This document shows, in pieces, positions 1 to 9,612 of a DNA stretch of 64,000 nt. Each line of letters begins with the position of its first letter. Position 1 is the first letter of the stretch. The position numbers and the translations under genes were made by a program. Source of the stretch: Breznakia pachnodae. GTDB lineage: Bacteria > Bacillota_I > Bacilli_A > Erysipelotrichales > Erysipelotrichaceae. The notes under the pieces are model-generated. The model was not told where the DNA came from, did not search any database, and saw only the letters and a program-made list of their open reading frames with translations. The stretch lies in contig NZ_JAUSUR010000001.1 of NCBI RefSeq assembly GCF_030814225.1, positions 496,001 through 560,000 of the forward strand, read 5' to 3'.

Positions 1-1129
<1,129 letters not shown>

Positions 1130-1468
1130 TTACTTACTTCCTTTCAACGCTTGTATTTCTTTTTTATTCTCAATAATTTCAACCATTAACTCTTTTGCCA
1201 GTATCGTTGTCATCAAATGATCCTGTGCATGAACCATAATAAAGTTCACTTCTATATCGCTCGCTCCATTTGATTCTTCAGATAACAGTTTAAACTGAAT
1301 CTGATGAGCATCTGTCAAAAGAACTTCTGCTTTTTCTATTTCTTCATTTGCCTTTTCAAAGTCTCCCGAGTTTGCAGCATCCAATGCTTCAAACACATAA
1401 CTCTTTGCTTCACCCGCTTTAGCAATTAATCCAAATGCTGTTTCTGTAGTCTTATTAAGCTGATTCAA
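1130..1468 (-). CDS. celC: PTS lactose/cellobiose-family EIIA component
   Basis: Cytoplasmic phosphocarrier that takes phosphate from HPr on a histidine and passes it to EIIB. All-helical IIA-Lac/Cel protein of 112 residues with the VHAQDHL motif holding the active histidine. The start is set by ribosome binding site GGAGG at 1475-1479, six bases before TTG at 1466-1468. A longer reading from ATG at 1484-1486 has no Shine-Dalgarno and would put GGAGG inside the gene. The TTG start gives MNQLNKTTETAFGLI, the normal IIA N-terminus. It overlaps the end of the EIIC gene by 14 bp, which suggests translational coupling. Confidence 0.88.
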   Translation of the reverse strand: MNQLNKTTETAFGLIAKAGEAKSYVFEALDAANSGDFEKANEEIEKAEVLLTDAHQIQFKLLSEESNGASDIEVNFIMVHAQDHLMTTILAKELMVEIIENKKEIQALKGSK

Positions 1469-2765
1469 TTTGTGCCTCCGCTTCATTCTCTTCTTTTACT
1501 TTACTGTTATCATACATTTTTAGGAATGGATAATAAATTACCATATTGATTAGAAGCATAACTATAACTAATAGAAGCGCTTTAAAGTCCATTGTAGATA
1601 ACATTGCTCCAAGTGGTGCAGGTGATGTCCATGGAGCGGCAATCGTAGCCATATTTACCAGACCTGATGAGGTAGCTAACCATCCAAGTACAACATTAAC
1701 CATAGGTGCAATCATAAATGGAATGATTAGAATTGGATTCAAGAAGATTGGTAATCCAAAAATCAACGGTTCATTAATATTGAACAATGATGGAATAAGT
1801 GCAACTTTACCAACATCTCTGATTTGTTTTGATCTTGCACGAAGAGTAAGGAATGCTAAACCTAATGTTGCTCCTCCTCCACCAAGGGCTACATAGAATG
1901 CCCAGAATGGTTGTGTATATACTCTTGTTGCTTCTAAACCCTGAGCAATCAAACTTGCATTTTCAGCAATGTTCATTGACTCTAATGGGTCAAGAATTGG
2001 TCCAACTACAGTTGTAGGGTGAACTCCAAATCCAAATAGTAAGTTTTCGAATCCAGTTAAAATAGTAACTGAGAAAATATTATCTACACTTGCTTTTAAT
2101 CCTTCAAATAACCCAAAGAATACTTCTGGTAATAATTGTCCTGTTGCTGCTTGAATACCTAGACTTAATCCATAGAATAAGAACATTGCAATTCCAAATG
2201 GGAATAATGATGCAAATGAATTTGCTACAATCGGAGGAACTCCAGCTGGCATTTTAAATGTCCAACCTTTTTTCTCCACAAAGTTCATAATCTCAGTACC
2301 AATTAATGCAACAAACGCTGCCAATAGAATTCCTTTACCATCAAATGCAGCTGTTGGGATTGCTCCATCAGTTACAGGTGCACATACTAAAATATAAATA
2401 GATAAGTTAGCAATTACATATTGTAACGGTTTACGGTCATAGTGACTTGCTAATGAATAAGATGATCCCACACATACAAATAATGATAAGATTGCCATTG
2501 TTGCACTAAACGGTGCAATGATTGCTCCCATGTTTGCCTGTGCCCAGTTGTACCATCCTTCTAAGAATGCTCCAATTAATGGAATATCAGGGATATTCGT
2601 TGGATCTACTGGTGGATATGCTAAAATTAAAAATATACTTCCGATGATGGTTAGAGGCATTGCCGAAACTATTCCATCACGAATTGCCAATAAATGTCTT
2701 TGTTGTCCAAAGAAATTTGCTAATGGCATTAATTTATCTTCTAACTTGTTAAAAAATGCAGTCAT
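1455..2765 (-). CDS. celB: PTS cellobiose-type EIIC permease
   Basis: Membrane subunit that carries a beta-glucoside (cellobiose or chitobiose type) across the membrane during phosphorylation. 436 residues, the usual length for the EIIC-Lac/Cel family, with about ten hydrophobic segments. N-terminus MTAFFNKLEDKLMPLANFFGQ is typical, as are the GFENLLFGFGVHPTT and NINEPLIFGLPIFLNP segments, the latter being the substrate-site NEP loop. Ribosome binding site AAGGAG precedes the ATG. It lies between separate EIIB and EIIA genes, the classic split Cel arrangement. Specificity between cellobiose and chitobiose cannot be read, but the GH1 gene downstream favours a beta-glucoside. Confidence 0.92.
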   Translation of the reverse strand: MTAFFNKLEDKLMPLANFFGQQRHLLAIRDGIVSAMPLTIIGSIFLILAYPPVDPTNIPDIPLIGAFLEGWYNWAQANMGAIIAPFSATMAILSLFVCVGSSYSLASHYDRKPLQYVIANLSIYILVCAPVTDGAIPTAAFDGKGILLAAFVALIGTEIMNFVEKKGWTFKMPAGVPPIVANSFASLFPFGIAMFLFYGLSLGIQAATGQLLPEVFFGLFEGLKASVDNIFSVTILTGFENLLFGFGVHPTTVVGPILDPLESMNIAENASLIAQGLEATRVYTQPFWAFYVALGGGGATLGLAFLTLRARSKQIRDVGKVALIPSLFNINEPLIFGLPIFLNPILIIPFMIAPMVNVVLGWLATSSGLVNMATIAAPWTSPAPLGAMLSTMDFKALLLVIVMLLINMVIYYPFLKMYDNSKVKEENEAEAQIESA

Positions 2766-2789
2766 TGTTTATATTCTCCTTTTTATTGT

Positions 2790-3086
2790 TTATAAACTTC
2801 GAACAGAATCTAGAATCTTATCTCCATTACATGTTCCATATGCAACAGAATCAATATCTAGAACTTTGATGCCATAAGGTGCTGCTAGTTTTTCTAACAT
2901 TTTCTTCTGGTATCTAATTTGAGGTGCTGCTAAGATAACATCGTATTTCCCAACACACTCTTTTACTTCCTGTGAAGACTTCGCTTCAATAAACCAATCC
3001 TTTTCATCCTCCTTCAGTGCACTCTTCATTGCTTCGACAAGTATACTTGTTGAGGCACCACACGCACATACTAATAAAATATTCAT
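2790..3086 (-). CDS. celA: PTS cellobiose-type EIIB component
   Basis: Small cytoplasmic phosphotransfer protein of 98 residues, first gene of the operon. The active cysteine is Cys7 in the P-loop VCACGASTS, matching CxxGxSTS of IIB-Cel proteins; Cys9 in the same loop is extra. The rest follows the IIB Rossmann-like pattern (DVILAAPQIRYQ). Strong AAGGAGG site seven bases before ATG. The 5' leader holds the 12-bp palindrome GTTGTTAACAAC at 3099-3110. Expression is probably controlled by the divergent activator through the dyad at 3156-3179. Confidence 0.92.
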   Translation of the reverse strand: MNILLVCACGASTSILVEAMKSALKEDEKDWFIEAKSSQEVKECVGKYDVILAAPQIRYQKKMLEKLAAPYGIKVLDIDSVAYGTCNGDKILDSVRSL

Positions 3087-3318
3087 AAAAACCTCCTTGT
3101 TGTTAACAACTCTACCTTCTTTATACCAGTCCTATAAGTAAATGTCGCTATGTAAAATGTCCACAGCATTGTGGACATTCCTTTTAATGATGAAAATAGT
3201 GAAAAAAAGGCATAAATTCGTGCCCTTTTCACTTCTTTCCATATCATTGTGGACATTTTCGAGAAACATAAATGGACAATAATGGTATACTTTAATTAAT
3301 ATAGAAAGAGGTCTTTTC
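3087..3318. promoter_or_regulatory. Divergent control region with repeated GTGGACAT operator
   Basis: Region between the PTS operon and its activator gene. A perfect dyad with 10-bp arms (AATGTCCACA, GCAT spacer, TGTGGACATT) lies at 3156-3179. The right half with flanks, CATTGTGGACATT, recurs at 3245-3257, 78 bp away, close to a whole number of helical turns. A further half-match (ATGGACAAT) follows at about 3272-3280. On the minus strand TATAAA downstream of the dyad could be the PTS operon -10. TATACT at 3286-3291 could be the activator -10. The dyad sits upstream of the PTS -35 position, as expected for an activator site. Binding by the adjacent regulator is inferred. Confidence 0.65.
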
Positions 3319-5217
3319 ATGAATAAGCACCAAAAGAAAATATTAAGAGAATTGTTAGACCACACTTCCATTACCGGAGAAGAACTTGCAGAGAAACTAA
3401 GCGTAAGTTCAAAAACAATTCGTCGAAATATTCAGGATTTAAAAATTATCTGTAAAGCACATGGTGCAGAGATTATCTCGAAACCAAGTGTTGGCTATAA
3501 TCTTAACATTCTAAATGAAAAGCAATTCAATGATTTTTTGGAGTTGGAATCAAAAGCAACTCGTTTACCTTCTTCACCAGAAGAACGAGTAGATTACATC
3601 ATTCATCTGCTTTTATATGCAAATAACTATATAAAACTAAATGATATTGCGAATGAACTATATATTTCTATTTCCAGACTGAATAATGACTTAAAAGAGG
3701 TAAAACGAATCTTTAAAAAATTTGCTTTAGAAATAGAGAATAAACCAAATTATGGAATACGAGTTGTTGGTAGTGAACGTAATCGTCGTTTATGTATTTC
3801 AGAGCAGCTGATGAATAATGATTATCTAAGTTCTAAAGATATTACTGATTCTTCCAGTGATAAGTTTCAGATTATGGTCAATAATGTAATTAGTAAAGTA
3901 CTGGTACAAGAAAATCTAAGGATGTCAGATGTCGCTGTAGAAAGTCTTGCGATTCATTTGCTAATTGCAATTGAACGTATTAAAACTAATAATATTATTA
4001 ATCTTAGTGATGAAGTTGTTCACTTACAGAAAGAAAAGAATGAATATGTCATTGCTACTGCTTTACAGAAAGCAATTGAACATACGTTTGGAATCAGTCT
4101 GCCAAATAGTGAAGTTTGTTATCTTACACAACATTTATCTGGTAAAAAACATTTCGAGGGTGAACAGAGTGAATTCAATGTAGAAGTAAATGATGAAGTT
4201 AACTTCTTAGTAAATAAAATTCTACGAGCAATCTTCGACCAGACAAGACTAGATTTCTATAATGACTTAGATTTAAAAATGAATCTGATGTTACATATGA
4301 TTCCCTTTATTGAACGAGTTCAAAATAAGATGTTAATTCGTAATCCAATAATGCATGATATAAAAGAAAACTATAACTTTGCTTATGAACTAGCTTCAAT
4401 TGGTCTACAAAGTGTTTGTGATGAACTTCAGGTAACGATTACAGAAGATGAAATAAGTTACTTTGCCTTACACTTCATTCTTGCTTTGGAACGTAAACGT
4501 GAAGAAGTAAAACCAAGTAATGTATTAATTGTATGTAGTACAGGAAGAGCATCTTCACAGTTACTGGCATATCAAATTCAAAAACACTTTGGTTCTAAAA
4601 TCAGTACCATTAAAATCATTGAAGCTCATATGTTGAATCATATATCGCTTGATTCTTATGATTTTATTTTCTCAACAGTTCCAATTCAAGAAGAACTGCC
4701 AATTCCAATAAGATATATTAATAATTTATTGGCAGAAGATGATTTTGAAGTTATAAATAACTGTTTGGAAAAACGTAAACCATTATTCTCAATTCGTGAT
4801 TTAATTGATCCTGAACTTTTCTTTACTGATTTAAATGTCAGCACCAAGGAAGAAGCAATTGCTGAGTTAGTGAATCAGGTAAAAGAGAAAGTGGAACTTC
4901 CAGATGATTATTATGAACTCATATTAGAACGTGAAGAATTTGCATCTACTGAGCTTAATAACTTAGTCGCAATTCCTCACCCAAATAAAGCAATTAGTAA
5001 AACAACATTCATTGCAGTTGGTATATTAAGAAAACCAATTACCTGGGCTTATCGACAAGTACAGATATTATTTCTAATATCGATTATGCCTAACAATAAA
5101 CAGAATCTAAGAGACTTTTATGAAGGTCTGGTAGAATTTACCAGTAAGAAACAAAACGCTCTTGATTTGGTTCAGGAACCAACCTATGATAAAATCATTG
5201 AACTATTAGAGAAGTAA
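3319..5217 (+). CDS. licR: LicR/BglG-type PTS-controlled transcriptional activator
   Basis: 632-residue modular activator whose activity is set by PTS phosphorylation. Domains in order: HTH (1-60, ITGEELAEKLSVSSKTIRR), a second Mga-like HTH (about 85-150), PRD1 (about 175-280, histidine in LAIHLLIAIERI), PRD2 (about 290-395, histidine in YFALHFILALERK), an EIIB-like domain from about 400 (VCSTGRASSQ, active-type cysteine) and an EIIA-like domain from about 495 with histidine near 552 (VAIPHPNKA). All regulatory residues appear intact. Start ATG follows GAAAGAGG. Divergent to the cellobiose PTS operon, which it very likely activates when sugar drains phosphate from the PTS. MtlR and ManR share the layout, so the name rests on context. 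Confidence 0.88.
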   Translation: MNKHQKKILRELLDHTSITGEELAEKLSVSSKTIRRNIQDLKIICKAHGAEIISKPSVGYNLNILNEKQFNDFLELESKATRLPSSPEERVDYIIHLLLYANNYIKLNDIANELYISISRLNNDLKEVKRIFKKFALEIENKPNYGIRVVGSERNRRLCISEQLMNNDYLSSKDITDSSSDKFQIMVNNVISKVLVQENLRMSDVAVESLAIHLLIAIERIKTNNIINLSDEVVHLQKEKNEYVIATALQKAIEHTFGISLPNSEVCYLTQHLSGKKHFEGEQSEFNVEVNDEVNFLVNKILRAIFDQTRLDFYNDLDLKMNLMLHMIPFIERVQNKMLIRNPIMHDIKENYNFAYELASIGLQSVCDELQVTITEDEISYFALHFILALERKREEVKPSNVLIVCSTGRASSQLLAYQIQKHFGSKISTIKIIEAHMLNHISLDSYDFIFSTVPIQEELPIPIRYINNLLAEDDFEVINNCLEKRKPLFSIRDLIDPELFFTDLNVSTKEEAIAELVNQVKEKVELPDDYYELILEREEFASTELNNLVAIPHPNKAISKTTFIAVGILRKPITWAYRQVQILFLISIMPNNKQNLRDFYEGLVEFTSKKQNALDLVQEPTYDKIIELLEK

Positions 5218-5219
5218 AA

Positions 5220-5247
5220 AAAGCCGGAGAATTTAATCTTCGGCTTT
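5220..5247. terminator. Bidirectional terminator between licR and plsC
   Basis: Arms AAAGCCGGAGA (5220-5230) and TCTTCGGCTTT (5237-5247) pair with one G-T wobble around loop ATTTAA. A-rich sequence on one side and T-rich on the other let it serve both convergent genes. It overlaps the last four codons of plsC. Confidence 0.8.
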
Positions 5248-5931
5248 CTTATGATAAATAATATGTTCTTCAACCAGCTTATATACAATATCTGACATTT
5301 CATCATACTTATACTGTTTGTAATCTTCATGTCGAATTGGTTTTCCATAAGTGATTTTTAATTGTTTATTTTTATCTTTCTTATCATCTATACAATAGGC
5401 ATTGTTTAATGTTACAGGAACAATCGTTGCCTTTGCTAGATATGCAGGTTGTAATGCTCCTGCCTTAAAAGGATTCATTTGGTCTCCTCTTGATCTAGTT
5501 CCTTCTGGGAAAATTAATAATCGTTTTCCAGCTTTTAGTTCTCTTGCAGCTTCACGAAGCATAAATACATTTCCTTCACGAGTCTCGTGATCAAAGTGAA
5601 TTACTCCAATTGAAATTGCCCAACTACCAAACACTGGTAGTTTTTCATTCTTCTTTTTTGATATAAATGCCATCGGCTTGTCACAAGTAGCAATTACAAG
5701 TGCTGGGTCAAGTGTACCCTGATGATTTGATACAAAGAAGACCGCTTCATCTTCGGGTATATTTTCTACTCCCTCAGTTTCTAAATGATAACCAAGATAG
5801 CGAATAATAAAACGAGACCATCCTTGTGCTTTTTTGTATCTTACTTCCATCGGTTTACGTCGACAAAGTAATGCACTCAACCAAGAAAATGGTAATACAA
5901 ATAAACATCTAAATATCTGAAAAAAAGTCAT
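5233..5931 (-). CDS. plsC: 1-acyl-sn-glycerol-3-phosphate acyltransferase
   Basis: Makes phosphatidic acid by acylating position 2 of lysophosphatidic acid, using the acyl groups produced by the upstream operon. 232 residues, normal for PlsC. Hydrophobic N-terminal segment (residues 1-23), catalytic HX4D block NHQGTLD with His70, and the phosphate-binding FPEGTRSRG at 141-149. Last gene of the fatty-acid cluster, 9 bp after acpS, so synthesis and membrane insertion of fatty acids are encoded together. The 3' end lies in the shared terminator. Confidence 0.92.
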   Translation of the reverse strand: MTFFQIFRCLFVLPFSWLSALLCRRKPMEVRYKKAQGWSRFIIRYLGYHLETEGVENIPEDEAVFFVSNHQGTLDPALVIATCDKPMAFISKKKNEKLPVFGSWAISIGVIHFDHETREGNVFMLREAARELKAGKRLLIFPEGTRSRGDQMNPFKAGALQPAYLAKATIVPVTLNNAYCIDDKKDKNKQLKITYGKPIRHEDYKQYKYDEMSDIVYKLVEEHIIYHKKAED

Positions 5932-5940
5932 TGTCCACCT

Positions 5941-6267
5941 CTATTTCTCACAGATTGCATAGGCAATGGCATATTCTTTTTCATGGGATATGGATATATG
6001 GATCGTATACCCATCCACATTACAATAGGGTTTCCCACTTTCATCATTAAGAACTTCTATATTAGAAATCGCTTGGGCTTCATTACAGGCTTTAAAGATT
6101 GCTTCTTTTGCAGCAAATCTTCCAGCTAAAAACTCAACTTTACGACTTTCACTCATTGAAAGATACATTTCCTGTTCCTTCTTCGTCAGTACTCTTTTAT
6201 AGAATTCATTATTTTGTTTTCTGATTCGTTTCATCTCAACGATATCACAGCCAATACCTACAATCAT
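5941..6267 (-). CDS. acpS: Holo-[acyl-carrier-protein] synthase
   Basis: Transfers 4'-phosphopantetheine from CoA to the serine of ACP (Ser34 of the acpP product here). 108 residues, slightly short of the usual 115-125. Signature GIGCDIVEMKRI holds the metal ligand Asp8, and FAAKEAIFKA holds Glu55. The C-terminal strand HISISHEKEYAIAYAI is the normal end of the family. Four bases separate it from fabZ upstream. Placement in the FAS operon supplies the activating enzyme together with its substrate. Confidence 0.95.
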   Translation of the reverse strand: MIVGIGCDIVEMKRIRKQNNEFYKRVLTKKEQEMYLSMSESRKVEFLAGRFAAKEAIFKACNEAQAISNIEVLNDESGKPYCNVDGYTIHISISHEKEYAIAYAICEK

Positions 6268-6271
6268 TACA

Positions 6272-6703
6272 CTATTCTCCTACAGCGCACATGATTTCAC
6301 CTTTTACGGCAATCTGTCCTTCTACGCTCGCTTCAACATCTGCAAAGTAAATACCTGCACGTTGATTTGTAAGCGTTACTTTCATTGTTAATACATCACC
6401 AGGAATTACCTGACGTTTAAATCTCATTTTATTAATACCTGCAAAAAAACCAATTTTACCTTTGTTTTCTTCTTTTGATAATAATAGAACACAACCCGTT
6501 TGAGCCAATGCTTCTACAATTAACACCCCAGGCATCACATGTTTTTGAGGAAAATGTCCTAAGAACTGCATTTCATTTGCGCTAACACATTTCTTTCCAA
6601 TAATAGTTAAACCATCTTCACTGATTTCTTCAATTACATCAACCAGTAAGAATGGATAACGATGAGGAATAATTTCCTGTATTTGATTTGAGTTATATAA
6701 CAT
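6272..6703 (-). CDS. fabZ: (3R)-hydroxyacyl-ACP dehydratase
   Basis: Removes water from 3-hydroxyacyl-ACP in each elongation cycle. 143 residues. Hot-dog fold with His14 in IIPHRYPFLLVD and the catalytic glutamate in PGVLIVEALAQ. Start: ATG at 6701-6703 shares one base with the fabF stop (TAATG), and GGAGG at 6711-6715 stands seven bases upstream. A longer reading starting 15 bases earlier would place the Shine-Dalgarno inside the gene. No fabA or second fabZ-type (fabN) gene is seen, so any unsaturated fatty-acid step must come from another enzyme. Confidence 0.95.
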   Translation of the reverse strand: MLYNSNQIQEIIPHRYPFLLVDVIEEISEDGLTIIGKKCVSANEMQFLGHFPQKHVMPGVLIVEALAQTGCVLLLSKEENKGKIGFFAGINKMRFKRQVIPGDVLTMKVTLTNQRAGIYFADVEASVEGQIAVKGEIMCAVGE

Positions 6704-7944
6704 TATGCTTCCTCCCATTTCTTGAAAATTAATGAAACATTATGTCCACCAAATCCAAGAGAATTACTCATTGCACAGTTTACTTCTTCTTCTCTACCTT
6801 TATTAGGTACAATATCCAAATCACAATCTTCATCACTATTTTGATAATTGATTGTCGCAGGAATGAAATTTTCCTGTACTGCCTTTAAAGTAATAATTGC
6901 TTCTACTGCTCCAGATGCACCTAATAAGTGACCTGTGTTTGATTTCGTAGATGAAACTGCAAGGTTATATGCATGATCCTTAAATGCACTTTTAATTGCC
7001 ATTGTTTCGGTCTTATCATTTAGTGGTGTACTTGTACCATGAGCATTAATATAAGAAACTTTATCAGCAGATATATTTGCATCGTCAATCGCACGAACCA
7101 TTGCCTGTGCTCCACCACTACCATCATCTATTGGTGCAGTAATATGATGAGCATCACAACTAGATCCATATCCTATAATTTCTGCATATATTTTCGCATT
7201 ACGTTTTTTTGCTTGTTCAAGTTCTTCCAGAACTAATACTCCAGCACCTTCACCCATAACAAATCCACTACGGTCTTTGTCAAATGGAATACTGGCGCGT
7301 GTTGGATCTTCACCTGTATGCAGTGCACGCATGGAAGCAAACCCAGCAATTGCCAGTGGCGTAATACTTGCTTCACTACCACCTGCTAACATTACATCTT
7401 CATATCCATCACGAATCTTATGGAATGCTTCACCGATTGCATTACTTCCTGCAGCACATGCAGTCACTTGTGAAGAACAATGTCCTTTTGCACCAACATC
7501 AATTGCTACATTCCCTGCTGCCAGATTTACTAGTGCCATAGGAATAAAGAATGGTGATACTCTAGATGGTCCACGATCATTAAGTGTATCCTGTGCATTC
7601 TCAATCGATTCAATTCCACCAATCCCAGATGCAATAATTACACCAAAACGATTGGCATCAATTGCAGTTACATCTAATGCTGAATCTTCCATTGCTTGCT
7701 TCGCAGCGATTCTAGCTAATTGAGTAAAACGATCATTAAATTTTAAATCACGTTTACTAAAATATTGTTCCATATCTAAGTCTTTAATTTCACCAGCAAG
7801 TTTTGCTTTGAATTCCGTTGTATCAAAATGGGTAATTTTATCAATTCCACATTTACCTTCACGAATTCCTGACCATGTATCACTTACGGTATTTCCGATT
7901 GGTGTAAGTGCTCCTAATCCTGTAATTACTACTCTTCTTTTCAT
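6703..7944 (-). CDS. fabF: 3-oxoacyl-ACP synthase II
   Basis: Elongating condensing enzyme joining malonyl-ACP to acyl-ACP. 413 residues, full length. Catalytic triad visible: Cys163 in TACAAGSNAIGEA, His302 in NAHGTSTPLND, and His339 in SNTGHLLGASG. Thiolase fold halves and the C-terminal SNSLGFGGHN strand are complete. Eight bases after fabG. It is the only elongation condensing enzyme in the cluster (no fabB seen). In organisms with FabX-type unsaturated synthesis the same enzyme must extend cis-3-decenoyl-ACP, so its substrate range matters here. Confidence 0.96.
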   Translation of the reverse strand: MKRRVVITGLGALTPIGNTVSDTWSGIREGKCGIDKITHFDTTEFKAKLAGEIKDLDMEQYFSKRDLKFNDRFTQLARIAAKQAMEDSALDVTAIDANRFGVIIASGIGGIESIENAQDTLNDRGPSRVSPFFIPMALVNLAAGNVAIDVGAKGHCSSQVTACAAGSNAIGEAFHKIRDGYEDVMLAGGSEASITPLAIAGFASMRALHTGEDPTRASIPFDKDRSGFVMGEGAGVLVLEELEQAKKRNAKIYAEIIGYGSSCDAHHITAPIDDGSGGAQAMVRAIDDANISADKVSYINAHGTSTPLNDKTETMAIKSAFKDHAYNLAVSSTKSNTGHLLGASGAVEAIITLKAVQENFIPATINYQNSDEDCDLDIVPNKGREEEVNCAMSNSLGFGGHNVSLIFKKWEEA

Positions 7945-7952
7945 AGTTTCAC

Positions 7953-8690
7953 CTACATTACCATTCCACCGTCAACGTTTAATACTTGACCAGTTACATA
8001 ACGACTTTTATCACTTGCTAAGAAGCAAACCATGTCTGCTACATCTTCCATTGTACCAAAATCATTTAATGGAATGTTACTTAAAATAGCATTTTTTACT
8101 TTTTCATCTAATACATCTGTCATCTTAGTTGAGATGAATCCTGGAGCAACTGCATTTGCACGAATTCCTCTAGGTGCTAATTCTCTAGCTACTGACTTTG
8201 TTAAACCAATAATACCAGCTTTACTTGCTGCATAATTTGCCTGACCAACATTTCCAATCAACCCAATTACACTTGCCATACTAATGATGGAACCACTACG
8301 TTGTTTCATCATTGGTTTTGCAGCATGCTTAATACAGTTGAATGTTCCTTTTAGGTTTACATCAATAACTGAATCAAAATCTGCTTCACTCATACGCAAC
8401 AATAATGTATCTTTTGTGATACCTGAGTTGTTTACCAATACATCAATTTTCCCAAACTTATCCAGTATTGTTGCAAACATTTCTCCAACTGCTTCAAAGT
8501 TTGTAACATCTGCCATTACACAAAGGGTTTCTACTCCATGTGCTTCACATTCTTTACTTACTTCGATTGCATTTGTTTCATCACCAATATAATTAATTAC
8601 AATATTGTAACCTTCTTCTGCCATCTTAATTGCAATTGTTCTACCTATTCCCTGACTTGCACCAGTTATTAACGCTACTTTCTTATCCAT
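7953..8690 (-). CDS. fabG: 3-oxoacyl-ACP reductase
   Basis: NADPH-dependent reduction of 3-oxoacyl-ACP. 245 residues, short-chain dehydrogenase fold. Cofactor motif GASQGIG at 10-16, NNSG at 87-90, and catalytic Ser140, Tyr153, Lys157 (NYAASKAG). C-terminus VTGQVLNVDGGMVM is typical of FabG. It overlaps the fabD stop by 8 bp, which suggests coupled translation. Order fabD-fabG-fabF-fabZ matches other Firmicutes FAS operons. Confidence 0.96.
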   Translation of the reverse strand: MDKKVALITGASQGIGRTIAIKMAEEGYNIVINYIGDETNAIEVSKECEAHGVETLCVMADVTNFEAVGEMFATILDKFGKIDVLVNNSGITKDTLLLRMSEADFDSVIDVNLKGTFNCIKHAAKPMMKQRSGSIISMASVIGLIGNVGQANYAASKAGIIGLTKSVARELAPRGIRANAVAPGFISTKMTDVLDEKVKNAILSNIPLNDFGTMEDVADMVCFLASDKSRYVTGQVLNVDGGMVM

Positions 8691-9612
8691 TTGCTCTCAC
8701 CTCATCTAACATTTTATTTAATGTATCTGTGTTTTCTACACTGTATACTTTGACATCACGACTAATTTTTCTCACAAATCCTTTTAATGCTGATCCAGGT
8801 CCAATCTCAATAAAGGTATCAACTCCTTGATCAATCATATATTGTATCGATTGCATAAAGTACACACTCGACTTAATCTGCTTTGTAAGGATATCTGTAA
8901 CATCTTCGCTCTCTTCTTTACCACTAATGTTATACACTACTTTTATTTCAGGTCTTGAAATATCAAATTGTTTCAACACTTGGTTTAACTCTTTAGAAGC
9001 ATCTTCTAATAATGAAGAATGAAATGCCCCACTCACATTTAGCGGTATTGCACGTCTTGCTCCTTTTTCTAAAAGTAGTTCACATGCTTTTTCAATTGCA
9101 GTACTTGTACCAGTAATTACAATTTGTCCCGGACAATTGTAATTAGCAATCTGGCAAACACCATAGTCTTTTGCAACTTCTTCACAAACACTTGCGATTA
9201 CTTGTTCATCAAGATTTAGTATTGCAGCCATTCCACTTGTACCTTTTGGTAAAGCATTGGCCATAATCTTTCCACGTTCTCTAGTAATATGAGCTGCTGT
9301 ATTTACATCAAATGCACCTGCAAAACATAATGCACTATATTCACCTAGACTTAAACCTGCTACATACTCAGGTACAATTCCTTGTGCCTTAACAACTTCA
9401 GCAATCGCTACCGAAGTCGTTAACATACTACTTTGTGCATACGCTGTATCATTTAACATCTCTTCTGGTCCATTGAAACATAAATCTTTTACATCGTAAT
9501 CTAGTGATACATTGTCAAAGACATTCTTAGCTTCTTCATAGTTATCGTATAGGTCTTTTCCCATTCCTATATGTTGAGATCCTTGACCAGCAAATAAAAA
9601 TCCTATTTTCAT
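8683..9612 (-). CDS. fabD: Malonyl-CoA:ACP transacylase
   Basis: Moves malonyl groups from CoA to ACP. 309 residues. N-terminal FAGQGSQHIGMGKDL is diagnostic. The nucleophile is Ser88 in GLSLGEYSAL; the usual GHSLG histidine is leucine here, a change I recall from other Firmicutes. The partner histidine is His198 in SGAFHSSLLE. Its ATG overlaps the stop of the upstream flavoprotein gene (ATGA), so the two are probably coupled in translation. GGAGAG precedes the start. Confidence 0.95.
   Translation of the reverse strand: MKIGFLFAGQGSQHIGMGKDLYDNYEEAKNVFDNVSLDYDVKDLCFNGPEEMLNDTAYAQSSMLTTSVAIAEVVKAQGIVPEYVAGLSLGEYSALCFAGAFDVNTAAHITRERGKIMANALPKGTSGMAAILNLDEQVIASVCEEVAKDYGVCQIANYNCPGQIVITGTSTAIEKACELLLEKGARRAIPLNVSGAFHSSLLEDASKELNQVLKQFDISRPEIKVVYNISGKEESEDVTDILTKQIKSSVYFMQSIQYMIDQGVDTFIEIGPGSALKGFVRKISRDVKVYSVENTDTLNKMLDEVRANG

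Noticed and set aside
3132-3371. 79-codon minus-strand frame across the PTS control region
   Set aside because: It overlaps the operators and the activator start, has no ribosome binding site and no recognisable protein pattern.
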